Source: Ilex aquifolium
Taxonomy: Eukaryota; Streptophyta; Magnoliopsida; Aquifoliales; Aquifoliaceae
Reading direction: 5' to 3'
DNA: 64,000 bases
Assembly (NCBI GenBank): GCA_951799425.1
Contig: OX637391.1
Location: 51,803,069 to 51,867,068, forward strand
How positions within the stretch are numbered: the first letter of the stretch is position 1; the number at the start of each line of letters is the position of its first letter. Below are positions 12,301 through 22,802 of the stretch, one piece after another. Made by a program: the position numbers and the translations under genes. A model generated the notes under the pieces. The model had not been told where the DNA came from. It worked only from the letters and a program-made list of their open reading frames with translations, and ran no database searches.

Positions 12301-12725
12301 ACTACCGGCTACTTCATTTGCATTGGCGACTGTCCCATTTCTTGGCAGACCAAGAAGCAAGCTACTGTAATTCGTTCCTTTGCTGAAACAAAATATAGGG
12401 CCATGAATGTCCCCACTTTGTGAGCTAGTATGGCTTTAGAAGCTTCTCCACGATTTTGGTGTCCCTCACCATCGTCCAATGACCCTACTGTGATAATCAA
12501 TTCGCTCTTTGCATCGCTTAGAACCCTGTCTTTCATGAGATGACGAAATATATTGAGATTGATTATCACGTTGTTCGTGAAAAGCTTCATAGCGGTCTGA
12601 TCTCTATGGTGCACCTTCTTACTCGTGATCAGGTTGCAGACTTTTTCACCATATCTTTGGGTCGGGAACAATTTGACCACTTTACTTGCAAGTTGGGCAT
12701 TACGAACCTTCATGCACCAACTTGA
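9389..12725 (+). pseudogene. Copia-1 pol pseudogene (protease, integrase, RT, RNase H)
   Basis: An ATG at 9389 opens a proline-rich gag start (MAAPPPNPNPPP) that soon stops. The aspartic protease block DWLIDSGSSNYM lies at about 9731. A GAG-pre-integrase part with ALWHQGLGHP and CDVCARAKHTRTPF lies at about 10108-10240. Integrase continues to about 10900 with many stops and shifts. RT starts near 11230 ([26 protein letters not shown]), with ALVYVSDIIVAGND at about 11761 where YVDD is expected. RNase H runs to the end (LGITNLHAPT). It cannot encode a working polyprotein. Confidence 0.88.
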
Positions 12726-12732
12726 GGGGGAG

Positions 12733-13046
12733 TATTAGGAAAGAAAATTTTTTTTATTTGGAAATAAATTTTTGTTTTTATGTACAAGTACGACTTTCCT
12801 TTTGTCTTTCCCTTATTATACTATAATGAAACATTCTCGAAAGGTAAAGTTTGTATTGAAAAGAAGCTATACATGAGCAAACAAAGAAACAACTAATGTT
12901 GTCCATCAAAATAGAGAAGAAAGATCAGAATTTAGAGGAAAGTATAGAGGATACTCAGTACTTCCCAAAGAATCGAAGTCCTAAGATTATAATGAAAAAT
13001 TCACGTGAATGATAGAATTAAAGAATTCATTCCACAATTTTTAAGA
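12733..13046 (+). repeat. Copia-1 3' LTR carrying a 152-bp insertion
   Basis: It begins TATTAGGAAAGAAAA after the purine tract and ends TTTTTAAGA. Relative to the 5' LTR it holds an extra piece at 12837-12988 flanked by 14-base direct repeats (ataatgaaacattc at 12823-12836 and ataatgaaaaattc at 12989-13002), that is, a later insertion with its own target duplication. Confidence 0.78.
12837..12988 (-). mobile_element. Short insertion in the 3' LTR, retroposon-like
   Basis: These 152 bp lie between imperfect 14-bp direct repeats, a length typical of target-primed (LINE-machinery) insertions. On the minus strand it ends with TTCTTTTCAATACAAACTTT, a 3'-UTR-like end, but has no clear poly(A). It could be a truncated LINE or a SINE-like retrocopy; I cannot tell. 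Confidence 0.5.
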
Positions 13047-13486
13047 ATTTATGAACCCATTAATGTGGAATTTCAGAGGATGAATCCTACTACTCTAGTT
13101 ATATCACCGTTCAAAAACTCCCTAGGCTTTTAGAGTCAAGATGGATGCAATGACAGAAAGATATAAGATGGACTTTTTGTTCAAGAAATTATGCACAAAG
13201 GCCATAAAACAGTGGTAGCTAGGGACATTCTTTCCTTAATTGCTGGTTGCAAAGATATCAAAGCTCATTAACATGCTTTTAACTTTAAACCATAAAGTAT
13301 TATTAAAGATTAAGTTAACAACATATGTAATATCCTTCACACATGTGTGGCCCTCTTGTTAGGTGATCACTAATATTTTCACATTATTATACTTTTTACT
13401 AAGAGAGGTATTATCAATTGCTCTAAAACCTTACATTAGAGATAGTGATTTAGTATAAATATTTATATTTTTCTTATATTTATTGA

Positions 13487-13870
13487 GGAGTTGACTACGA
13501 TATAAAAAAAAAAATTCTGGTACTATACGTCAATTTATCACATTTGTGGATGTTTTTACTATAATTGTGGTACTTTACTTTTTTTTTTTGATACCATAAA
13601 TTTGATAAAAACACCTACAAATATGATAAATCACTTATAAAAGTGGTAATTTTTTTGTACCAAAGAAAAGTGGTAAATATAGTTACAAAAAATGTGGTAA
13701 AAATATCCACAACAATGACAAAAATACTTACGAAAGTGGTAAATTACCCACAAAAGCGATAAAATTTTTTGTTGTAAAATGACCCACAAAAATTATAAAA
13801 ACACCCACTAAAATAATAAAACTTGAAGGTATGGTGCCAAAAAATTTTCTTGGATACAGCAGTCAAATCC
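13487..13870. mobile_element. Mutator-type fold-back MITE, copy 1
   Basis: The left end GGAGTTGACTACGATAT and the inverted right end GGATTTGACTGCTGTATCC are matched ends. The flanks ATTTATTGA (13478-13486) and ATTTACTGA (13871-13879) are a 9-bp duplication with one change. The inside is made of units such as CCACAAATGTG and GTGGTAAAAATA in opposite orientations in the two halves, so it can fold on itself. The same structure is at 30379-30805. Confidence 0.82.
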
Positions 13871-14050
13871 ATTTACTGAGGGACAAAAGATTCAAACTAG
13901 GTTGCTCAGGTCACCGTGAATAATACTTTGCCATTAGATTAGAAACGTAGTTGTTTATAACATAACTAAAACCAAAATATTGTATCTTTCGCACAAATAC
14001 TTACTTCTCTAAAGTGCTTACACATGAGAATTTTTGTTGTGCTTGTGCAG

Positions 14051-14160
14051 CTTGTGGATCCAATGCCGGAGGTAAACTTGAGGGAGTCGGAGGCTGTCCG
14101 GTTCATCAAGGTGGGGCTTTTACGTACACAACTTCGTCCCCAAATGTCTACCTCCATTGA
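14051..14160 (+). pseudogene. Receptor-like kinase exon relic (C-terminal kinase lobe)
   Basis: After a plausible splice acceptor (TTGTGCAG, ending at 14050) the frame reads LVDPMPEVNLRESEAVRFIK, then VGLLRTQLRPQMSTSI. This matches the kinase subdomain XI pattern LVDP...EAVRFxKVGLLC.Q....RPxMS of plant receptor-like or cytoplasmic kinases (At1g16670-like, from memory). The cysteine of LLCVQ and neighbouring residues are lost. After the MS motif the frame loses similarity. No other kinase exon is seen on either side, so this is an isolated fragment. Confidence 0.6.
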
Positions 14161-15257
14161 CGATTACAGGTTTGCTTCGGACGGGAAGTCCAGTGATATA
14201 AGACTTAATATTAAAGCTTGCAATCAGACCCCCTTAAAAGCTTAAGCTAACGTGAGTAATAAGTTCATCCAGAATTATATTAGAACACTTTCAATTTTTT
14301 ATCTATGACATACAATTTTCACATATATAATACCCTACAAAGTCTCATAACCAATGCTAGTTAGGGCTCTCACCAACCATCATTGGCACCCCCAGCCCAT
14401 AGGGGTACCATTTTTTAGTAGCTCTAAGGTGTTTTAGGATAAATTGTTTGTCCAATGTTGTTATTCTTGTCCATTTCCCTCTAGGAAAAACATAAACATG
14501 GAAGAAGTTCCACATCTTGTCCTCAAGTTGCACAACATTTAAGTATAGTTATTAAGTGTAGTGCACGAAATTTCATTACTAAACGATCTGAAGAGGGTCG
14601 GACTTTAATTTACTCTTTCTATGACTCAATCTATCAGGTCCAAGCCACAATAATAACCTTACCACGATGTCAAAGTATGACTAATAATACAAATACAATG
14701 TTTCATTTTTTTTTTTGGACCATGAAACAAGAAGATATTTAGTAATATAAGCTTTTAAAAAATAATAATAAGCTTACTCAGGACATCTTTTACAGACTTG
14801 TGTTTTGTCTTTGAGTCCTGTATTCCCTCATTGTACATTTTGTGGGTAACTCCCCTTGTTTTCTGATTTCGTAATACATTTTATTTTCCGAAAAAAAAAA
14901 TGATAAAATTTACTAACATTATTGCACAAAGTTAATTGGTTCAAACTTCTGTGTACATCAAGAAGAATAATGTGACAAGATACATCAATAAGCATTGAAG
15001 TTATCCATCTAAAAGGAATCAAGTAGTCTGTAAACATCAAGTACAAATCAAAGACGCAGGATCAGAGTACCATTTGATGTTTTCCCAGCAGAAATTGAGG
15101 GATGGGAATAGAATCTACCTTTAAGTAACTCTCTTGGAAAGCATAATGCATAGAATAGAGGATAATGGGGTCCCCCAATCTTTATTTTTCTCTCTACAAT
15201 TATTAACAAGGCTGATCGTCAATGGGAATGTTCTATGTTCTTTAGATTAGGGTTCTC
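14161..15257. other. Intergenic; retroposon-like tail at 14811-14899
   Basis: No gene is supported. A 3'-UTR-like stretch with 'gtaatacattttattttccg' followed by ten A's ends at about 14899 and looks like a LINE or retrocopy tail. The remaining open frames have no motifs. Confidence 0.4.
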
Positions 15258-15272
15258 TGTGTGTGTGTGTGA

Positions 15273-15326
<54 letters not shown>
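15258..15326. repeat. Compound microsatellite (TG)n(GA)n
   Basis: An almost pure TG tract runs straight into a GA tract. Further GA tracts follow at about 15676-15695 and 15713-15727. It is length-variable DNA and possibly useful as a marker. Confidence 0.95.
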
Positions 15327-15329
<3 letters not shown>

Positions 15330-17309
15330 ACCCAAAATCCAATTAATTTCAGGAGATCTTCAGAGATGGTCCCTTCTTTTGCCAGAACCCATGTCCTTTT
15401 TGACCTGCATTGACCGTATAATATATTCCCTACACACCAACCAGATTGAGAGATAGAGATAGCTGGAGAAAGATAAAGAAAGAAGAGAGTGGTCCATGCT
15501 TTGTAGTATGCATGAGATTCTCTATAGCTAGCAGCTATCATGATTACAATCCTCTTTCTCTTTCTGCTCCAACATTGCTTTTCCCAGATCCATGTTTCTC
15601 ATCATGAACCCCTGGCCACACACACAAACACATATATAATTGTGTGTTTGTGTATATACATGTGTATATATGTAGTGAGAGAGAGAGAGAGAGAGACTGT
15701 GTTCGGGAAGGTGAGAGAGAGAGAAAGAGACTGTGTTGTTAGCAAGGAAAAGATCATATATCTGAGCCCCAGCCTAAGCTCTATGCAAAATAGCCCTAAG
15801 TATCTGCTTCAATTTTTACAAAGCCTGGACAGTTACCAAATAGCTAGGGACAACTACTGATTCAAAATAAAACCTATACTGCGGTTCACCAAAAACATAA
15901 GTGAATTTTTTTTTTATTTAATTATTTCTACAACTTTATCATTTTTCAATCAACAATATCAACGGTTGCGGATGAATTCACACAACAAAGGGCTAACTTA
16001 CTATGAGGGCATATTTTACCCTGCCCTAAGGACTGCGCAGATCCTGAAGGACCTGGACCCATCTTCTTCATTCTATGTGATTGGGCAATGGCCATGGTTA
16101 ACTTTTTGCCTATGATATTAAATCATATAGGCTTAGACTGCTACAACCAAACATATTTTGGCCCCTACTCTAAGTCCTAAATTGGGTCTCCTAACGATTT
16201 GATCAGTCAGCTTCTCTGCACCTGGATATGACTGGACAAACAAGACCAAGACATAAAGTGAGGCACAACTATACAATCTACTACTTTTTCTCCATTGATC
16301 CATACAACAAGAGCAAGGATTAAATGGGTTTTGATTCAAATACCAAACCACTTGGAAATGCCATTATGGGTGGGGTCAAGTGTATCTCAAATCTGGTAAA
16401 CAAAACAAAACACCAGTGGTCTTTGCACTTGGATTTGAGTATGAGATAACATGTTAATTCAGTGCATCAGACTTCTATTTATTGAAGTTTTCTCACTGTC
16501 TAAACCGCGAATGATTAGATATGAATAATCCTACCATCATGCCAAATGCCAAGAGACTGTTTTCACTACTCACCCACAAATCCATGCTGCCAAAGCTCAA
16601 GATTTCACACTGGAGTTTAAGAATGTCTCATTATATATGGTAAACAAAACAAAACAAAACCAATCCCTTGTTCTTTGTATGGACTAGGATATAAAACATG
16701 CCCATTAGCCCAGAGCAAAGATTAAAAAAGAGCACATTTATACCCTATTTTCCTTTTGTGGATCAAATTAATGACCTAGTTTAAATGGGTTTGAACTGAT
16801 AAACTGTGAAATGAGGGTTTAGGTCAGTCATATTGATAGGGATATAGATTTCTCATAAGAAACACATGCGTGTTAGAAGCTGGTTGGGCAATCCACAAGT
16901 TGTAACTCTCACACTGTCATGTGTGTGGTTTCAAGGTTTTCTTGGAATATGCAAGGGTTATTACAGATTGATCAGCTTCCTTGTTACACGTGTACTGATT
17001 TGATGTAGGTCTCATGGGAAACTATGATACTGCCGGGTCATGGAATCATTTCCCAGAAGCAAACTATCACAGTATCTCTCTCTCTCGCTTGCAAAAGATA
17101 ATATCACATCAAGAAGTAAGGAAAACCCTAGAAACTACGAGAGATATCAATGGGGGGAAGAAGATGGTTACCTGGTTCAGAGAAGAAACATATAATATAG
17201 AATCTGCATCTTTGCATAATTACAAAGGTGCCCTTAACCTTCACATGATGACCATAGCAAGGATATATCAAGTGCAAAGATGTAAAAGCCACATGTGTTT
17301 GCTATGGAA

Positions 17310-17330
17310 TATGCTTGGCTCCTCATACGC
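17310..17330 (-). ncRNA. miR160* (3' arm)
   Basis: The plus strand reads TGCTTGGCTCCTCATACGC here. Its complement pairs with the mature arm with the few mismatches and 2-nt 3' overhangs usual for the miR160 duplex. Confidence 0.85.
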
Positions 17331-17370
17331 CATCCACCGAGGCCATCGATGTGCCGGTGTGCTCTGCAAA

Positions 17371-17391
17371 TGGCATACAGGGAGCCAGGCA
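17371..17391 (-). ncRNA. miR160: Mature miR160 (5' arm)
   Basis: 21 nt beginning with U on the minus strand, as needed for AGO1 loading. I see no mismatch to the canonical conserved miR160 sequence. Confidence 0.93.
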
Positions 17392-17912
17392 TATACGTAT
17401 ACGCATGGAAGATGTATCAAATGCATGTATGTATGCACACAATTTGAGCTATGTATATGGATATAACATGGTTTCTATCGGCAAATGCATAGAATAGAAG
17501 GGCATGCGTCTCAGTAGAATTGTATATTACCCTAAATTCCTTAACCCATGATCACTATGATGAAGATGAACATGGAAGAGGAAAGATTTCACCTTGGAAG
17601 AAAAAGAAGCTAGCACTGGAGATCATGAAGAGAGATGAGAGAGAGAAAGGTGGTATAAATTCTGGGGAGGAGAGAGAAGAGGAGATTTGGAGGATCAAAT
17701 TGGGTCCTAATCAAAAGGGCCTTTCAGACCCACAATCTCTTTATTTCTTCAAAGGAACCAAGCCTTTTGAATTGGCTGAAAACAAGCATGGCCGGGTAAA
17801 CCAGTGGCTAAACAAAGGAAAGGGACCAGTGCTAATTTTGGTGGGGTTTGTATGTGGTTCTGTGAGAGAAAGGAGGAGGATGTGGGGTTGGAGTTGCACC
17901 CCCCGTCTGCCA

Positions 17913-17922
17913 CTAAATATAG
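17913..17922 (-). promoter_or_regulatory. Candidate TATA box of the MIR160 transcript
   Basis: CTATATTTAG on the minus strand lies about 520 bp upstream of the mature miRNA. It is directly preceded (on the minus strand) by CT and GT repeats (plus-strand (CA)n and (GA)n at 17923-17955), a common plant core-promoter setting. The transcription start is inferred to be near 17880-17890. Not verified. Confidence 0.45.
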
Positions 17923-17955
17923 ACACACACACACACATAGAGAGAGAGAGAGAGA
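17923..17955. repeat. (CA)n(GA)n microsatellite in the MIR160 upstream region
   Basis: A CA tract is followed by a GA tract right next to the candidate TATA box. Length variation here could alter the promoter, which is speculation. Confidence 0.9.
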
Positions 17956-19721
17956 TGGGTATGGGTTGGGTTACTAACCACGCAATTTCCTAAGCTCTTA
18001 TGGGGTTTGAAATCTCCTTTTCTGGGTCGTAAAGCAAAGGTTGCTTTTCTCTTCTGAAGCTCCTTTGTCTGGGAGTGTTTGGAGGACATGGATTCCTCTC
18101 ATCTCTCTCTATTCTACTTTCTTTAAATAAACAAAGTGAAAAAGAAAAAGGGCATAACCATAATTTATCTTCTTTTCCTTTTTCTCCATCACTTCTTCTT
18201 TATCCTATATTCTTCTTCATATTATTACTATAATCATATATCAGATGTATACTAGTTTATACTTATCTTTTCTTTCTTTTTTGTGCTTAAGAACATAGAT
18301 TTTTCTTCCACTCTTGTTGTTTATGCCTTAAGAATGAAGCATGCTCCTTCATTGCCTAATTTACATGTACTTATTTCCCTTCAACTAGGACCTAATTTGC
18401 ATTTTTATTTAAGGGTGAAAACAACAACGATCGTCCTTTCATTAACTATTCGGCAATTATGGTGGGTTTGCTCCTACTAGCTGGCCTCTCGAAATGTGAG
18501 TCAAGTATTTTGTGTTCCTAATCGGTTAGATTGTGAGTTTTATTTTTCTTTATTTGCTCTTTAGAAAATTAATCAAAGTGTCCATTGGACGTGATTTAAA
18601 CTAGTGAAAGGAATGTTTTCTAATCCTAGTCTCTTAGACTGTCAACTTTATTTGTTTTTCAAACTTTAGTTATTCTATAGAGAATTGTTCTGGTGTCCAT
18701 TGAATCGTGTTTTTAGTTTTATTAAGTATCTAGTATTCTATTTTTTGGAAATAAAATTTATTAACTATCCTAACAAAAAAATCTATTTGTTCTCGCTCTC
18801 TCTCTCTCTCTTCATCACTCTCTGTGTTTGTGGGATTGAGGCTCTTTTCCAACTAGCACGGTCAATTGCCCCATGTGTGCACTGCAAGTGATCAAAACCT
18901 TACAGCAATGCCTCTAACCTTAGTGTGATTTCCCTTTTGAATTGTCAATATCTTAAGAGAATCTTTTCTGTCAAGGTTACCAGTAGAATTTCAGAGTAGA
19001 AACCAATACAAAGAAGCCAGATTTGTGAATTTTATGCTTGAAAAAGTACAGGGCACCCATATTAATAACTGCTGATCCCATACTAAATTGGTTATTCTTT
19101 GCTCAAAACAAGATTTGAATCAACCATAGCAAATCAAACCAGTGTTATATATGGCGAGAAGAATTCATTATATGCTTTCATTAGAGATGCAGTATGTATA
19201 GCAGACATGTCAAATTAATATCGTCGAAAACATCGTTGATTAAACATTAATCAGGACTGATTTTGGGCGATAGTGTCTGAAATTTCATAACACTCCATTC
19301 TTGAAATTTCTCAGAGATTTGAGCAACATTGAAGACTTACACCTTCATCCCAGTCGTTTTTTAGCCAAAAAATAACGTTTATGACACTTTTCTATTTTTA
19401 TCCCACTGGAGTATTTTAGTAATATTGCATATTTGTTTGATTTTTCTAGTACTTTAGGACCATTAGAGTTTCTTATTTATGCTGTGTTGAAAACTAATTT
19501 AGTGGCTTTGGTTTATTTTGAATAAAATTTAGAGACTATTTGATCTCTTTCAATTCCCAATTGACTTGGTATTCTTAAGAATCAACAAGGCTCTTGAAGA
19601 TCGTAATTTGATATTATTGCAATAATTAACAGATTATAATTTCTATTGTCTAATCTCATTTCTTTATTCACATCTCCCTGCAGCAATTACCGTAACTTAG
19701 AGATGGTAAGCCAAATATGAT
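17956..19721. other. Intergenic, MIR160 upstream region
   Basis: Pyrimidine-rich DNA. 18510-18610 and 18615-18715 are a weak tandem duplication (cctaat..ttagattgt and gtgtccattg motifs recur). A (CT)n run lies at about 18795-18813. No gene is supported. Confidence 0.4.
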
Positions 19722-19909
19722 ATATTAAATCGTCATCTACTCTAAGAATTTAAATGGTTAGAAATAGTGCAACTTCTACAGTTACAATTCAACAAACTCT
19801 CTGCGATTAGAACACAAGATCTCTTACTCTGATATCGTGTTGCACTAACAACTCATCTAAAAGTTTAAACTTTTAGAAAATGAGTAACACAAGTGTTTAT
19901 ACTTAAACA
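19722..19909 (-). mobile_element. Decayed TRIM-like LTR element
   Basis: Two related blocks of about 72 bp (about 19722-19795 and 19838-19909; shared pattern catcta..taa.a.ttaaa...ttag.a) flank a short middle. The middle ends ACTCTGATATCGTGTT, the complement of an initiator-tRNA-Met primer site. Layout and family match the better-preserved element at 35498-35723. Confidence 0.55.
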
Positions 19910-22192
19910 CGATATTATTTATTATATATAATATATAACACTGGTGAAATAGTGAAATTTTCAAGGTTATTGTGATTTTCTCATGGTCTATTTCGAGTTT
20001 TATTATATATCTATCTTTTGAATTAACAAAATCATTTTATTTCCTTGAAATTTCCTGGTTCGTTACTTGCAAAAACCATCAACGGGGTTGGGATGGAACA
20101 TCTAGACGGTAAAACCGTCTGAGAGATGGAAGCTAGAAGCGCACATGCTTACCATTAACCTGACTCATTTATCCACCTGAAGGAAAGCAGAGTTGATGGT
20201 AAAGAATGGTAGCTAAGTCTTGCGAAAAGATGAAAGAAAAGGGACCCTAAAAGACCGTTAGAGTAAGAAAAAAAAATAGTTTGGTCAAGTATCAAATTCG
20301 ATGGCTCTCTCTCGAACCTTCCTTTACCACAAGTTATTCATGTTAGTTGCATTTGTTATTTTTGTGCTGGAACCTGTCGGTGTTATGTGTATATTGATGT
20401 GCAAAAATGACACTCCTAAAAGATGGAGGTCAAATAATTAAAACATGGGACTTCCTACCCTTTGTGTTGGATGTTGATCGAATTGAACTTTGCGAGCTTG
20501 AACTCAAGTTGAATGAGCTTGTTTTTCTAAATGAATTTAAAAAATTGTTTAAGTTTAGCTCGTTTAGAATTCAAGTTGAACCCGAGTAGGTTGACTATTT
20601 TATATATAAACGAGCTGAATTTTATGAGCTTGAGTCGAGCTTTTTAGGCTCGTTTAATAAAAACGAACCTAAAAAATTGTTCAAGTTCAACTCGTTTAAA
20701 ACAAGAGTCAAGGTCAAACTGAATTTTATCTGAGCCGAATTCGAATAATTCGTCTTGATTAACACTCCTACCTCTGTCTATGTCATTCTCTTCCTCTTTC
20801 CTTCATTCTTGTCATTTGGAAATACTATCACTTCAGGGACAGAGGAGTAACATTTAAGAGATGATAACGGGACCCCAAAGACTGAAACTCAAGCCTCAAG
20901 GTACTAAGTCATAGCTAGAGGCATTAAAATATAACATGATCTATTAACACGACACGAACCTGATACAAAATTATAAGGTTTGTGTCTTCTTTAAGCTACA
21001 CATTTTGTAAGCGAGTGTACACGGTATGACACAATTAATAAACAAATTGGGTATAGGTGAAACCAATCAAAAAAAATCCACGAGACGGTTCATTTATATA
21101 CCGGTTATACATGATTCATACACGACATAAACTCAATATGACACTATTCATTAAACACAAATTAATAAATAAATTATATATAAGCGGAGTACTTTTTGAC
21201 ATAAATTCGACTCATCCTACTTGATTGACAAGCCTAATCATAGCTTGTATCTCTCTCTCAACCACTAAAACATCAAATTGGGACCCTATCTCTAAGTGGG
21301 CCATGTAATGGTTTCTTTCATCTTCAAGAACCAAATAGAAGAAAAGTAGATGTCTATGACCGACAAAGAACTCACTTGATTTGCAAAAGGTGAAGAAAGC
21401 AATACATTGCAAAATGAATAAAGTAAAGATCTCAATGCATGACTTTTAATCGTCTTTTAAAAGAGTATTAAAATACTAAAAACGAGGACATGGTGGCACT
21501 CTGTCATTCACACAACCAAAGCTTAATCTCCACTGCCATGTTGAAAGCTCTACCTAACTCCCTATTTCCCCACTCCTCCCACACAAAAAAAAATTGTTAA
21601 ATAAGATAAATCAAACTCTAGAATAGAAAAAAACTATTATTATATATTATGAGTGACAACACGTCATGTCATATTAGGTTTGTATTATGTCTAAGTCATA
21701 TCATATCAAAATTTGCTTAACTCATACTTGACTCATTTATAATTATGTTTAGACGGCGGGTCATGTGAGATTTTGTCTTCTACAAGTAGTGTTTAACATA
21801 AATTCATGTTATGTTTAAGCAAATTCGTGTCGATCTATTTATTTGAATGGTTTAAATAGAACATTCGTTTATTATTCAAACTCGTTAAAATTAAATTCAA
21901 ACTCTATAATTTTATGTCAGTTTAGGAGTCAAATATAAAACTGTGGAACTAAGTGACTGATTGTTATCAATGGAATTTTTACTTTCGGAATGACAAGGAC
22001 ATGTATATAAAACTAAAGGGATCGAAAAGAAAGATATGTTCTTGTTGGCTGCTGTGTGCAAAATCTTGACTGGGATTTGTTTTGTTACTCTGGCACTTGT
22101 TTTGTTACTCAACTTGGGGAATTTCCTTGTTCAAAAGATAAAAAAAATTTGGGGAATTTCTTCTCTTAAGTACATCAAACTATATTCTCAAC
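19910..22192. other. Intergenic, dispersed repeats
   Basis: The part 20460-20760 is rich in 'gagcttgaactcaagttgaa'/'cgagctgaat' words shared with 4385-4510. 20935-21220 and 21640-21910 hold 'cgacacgaacctgatac'-type words shared with 50940-51145, another dispersed family. No gene is supported. Confidence 0.4.
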
Positions 22193-22802
22193 CAGGGACG
22201 GAGCCAGAAATTTCTACGATGATGGACACTAATTACAAGTTTTAATTTTTGATTTCCTATCGATTAAAATAAATGATACATATAAATTTTTTAAATCATA
22301 TATAACACCTAAAAATTTATTAACATTTTTTTTTTGCCTGTGGTAATAACTTTGATTCGGACTTTCTTTTAAAGTATTTCTTCATGATTGTTTCAAATAA
22401 TTAATAAAAAGAATGAGTAGGAAGTAATTGTAGTAAGAAGCAAATACAAGTACAAATATAATTTCTACTTTAATTTTATCGTTAATATATTAAAGGAGAA
22501 ATTATAGTGTGAAACAAATATAAGTACACAACGGAACAAAAAATTCAAGCAAATTGGAATACAAAACGTCAAATTATAATTTCTAATCATAACCAATTTT
22601 CGTTCAAGCCGCAATTTTAAAAAATTTAAGAATTAGTGGACCCAATTTAGTAGATTGTTTTGAGTGAACTCAACATTTTTTGGTTTGTTTTGAGCGGGCA
22701 CAACTTGGGACACTTAGAGGGCAAGAACAAAATATATATAGGTAATGCAAAAAAAAAAAAAAAAATCAGGTACTCCCTAGACCAGTAGTAGCTCCGCCCT
22801 TG
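22193..22802. mobile_element. hAT-like MITE with CAGGGACGGAGC ends
   Basis: The left end CAGGGACGGAGCC and the inverted right end CAAGGGCGGAGCT match at 10-11 of 13 positions. The flanks TTCTCAAC (22185-22192) and CTCTCACC (22803-22810) are a possible decayed 8-bp duplication (6 of 8). About 610 bp, AT-rich, no transposase. A poly(A) run of 19 lies near the right end. The element at 53363-54923 has the same type of ends. Confidence 0.65.

Larger units (their letters stand above)
9186..13046 (+). mobile_element. Decayed Ty1/copia retrotransposon with short LTRs
   Basis: Complete but dead copia element on the plus strand. Order: 5' LTR, a degenerate initiator-tRNA-Met primer site at 9335-9346 (TGGTATCAACG instead of TGGTATCAGAGC), gag stub, protease, integrase, RT and RNase H, a purine tract at 12723-12732, and 3' LTR. 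The flanks ATTTT (9181-9185) and ATTTA (13047-13051) are a probable 5-bp duplication with one change. Most of gag, including the zinc knuckle, is missing. The RT box reads YVSD, so a catalytic aspartate is lost. Insertion split a host repeat unit (8706-9185 and 13062-13290). Confidence 0.88.
17285..17420 (-). ncRNA. MIR160: MIR160 precursor hairpin
   Basis: On the minus strand the 5' arm (17391 down to 17371) is identical, as I recall it, to the conserved plant miR160 (starts TGCCTGGCTCCCTG, ends TATGCCA). The 3' arm (17330 down to 17310) carries the typical star strand, starting GCGTATGAGGAGCC. About 40 bases form the loop. Outer bases such as CGTATAT and the ATATTCC side extend the stem. 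miR160 directs cleavage of ARF10/16/17-type auxin response factor mRNAs in roots, leaves and flowers (established knowledge). No protein gene overlaps it; the plus-strand open frame across it is a shadow. The paralogue letter cannot be assigned. Confidence 0.93.

Noticed and set aside
17014-17993. Plus-strand open frames of 150 and 157 codons
   Set aside because: They lie antisense to the MIR160 hairpin and its upstream region, are biased by GA/CA repeats and show no protein motif.
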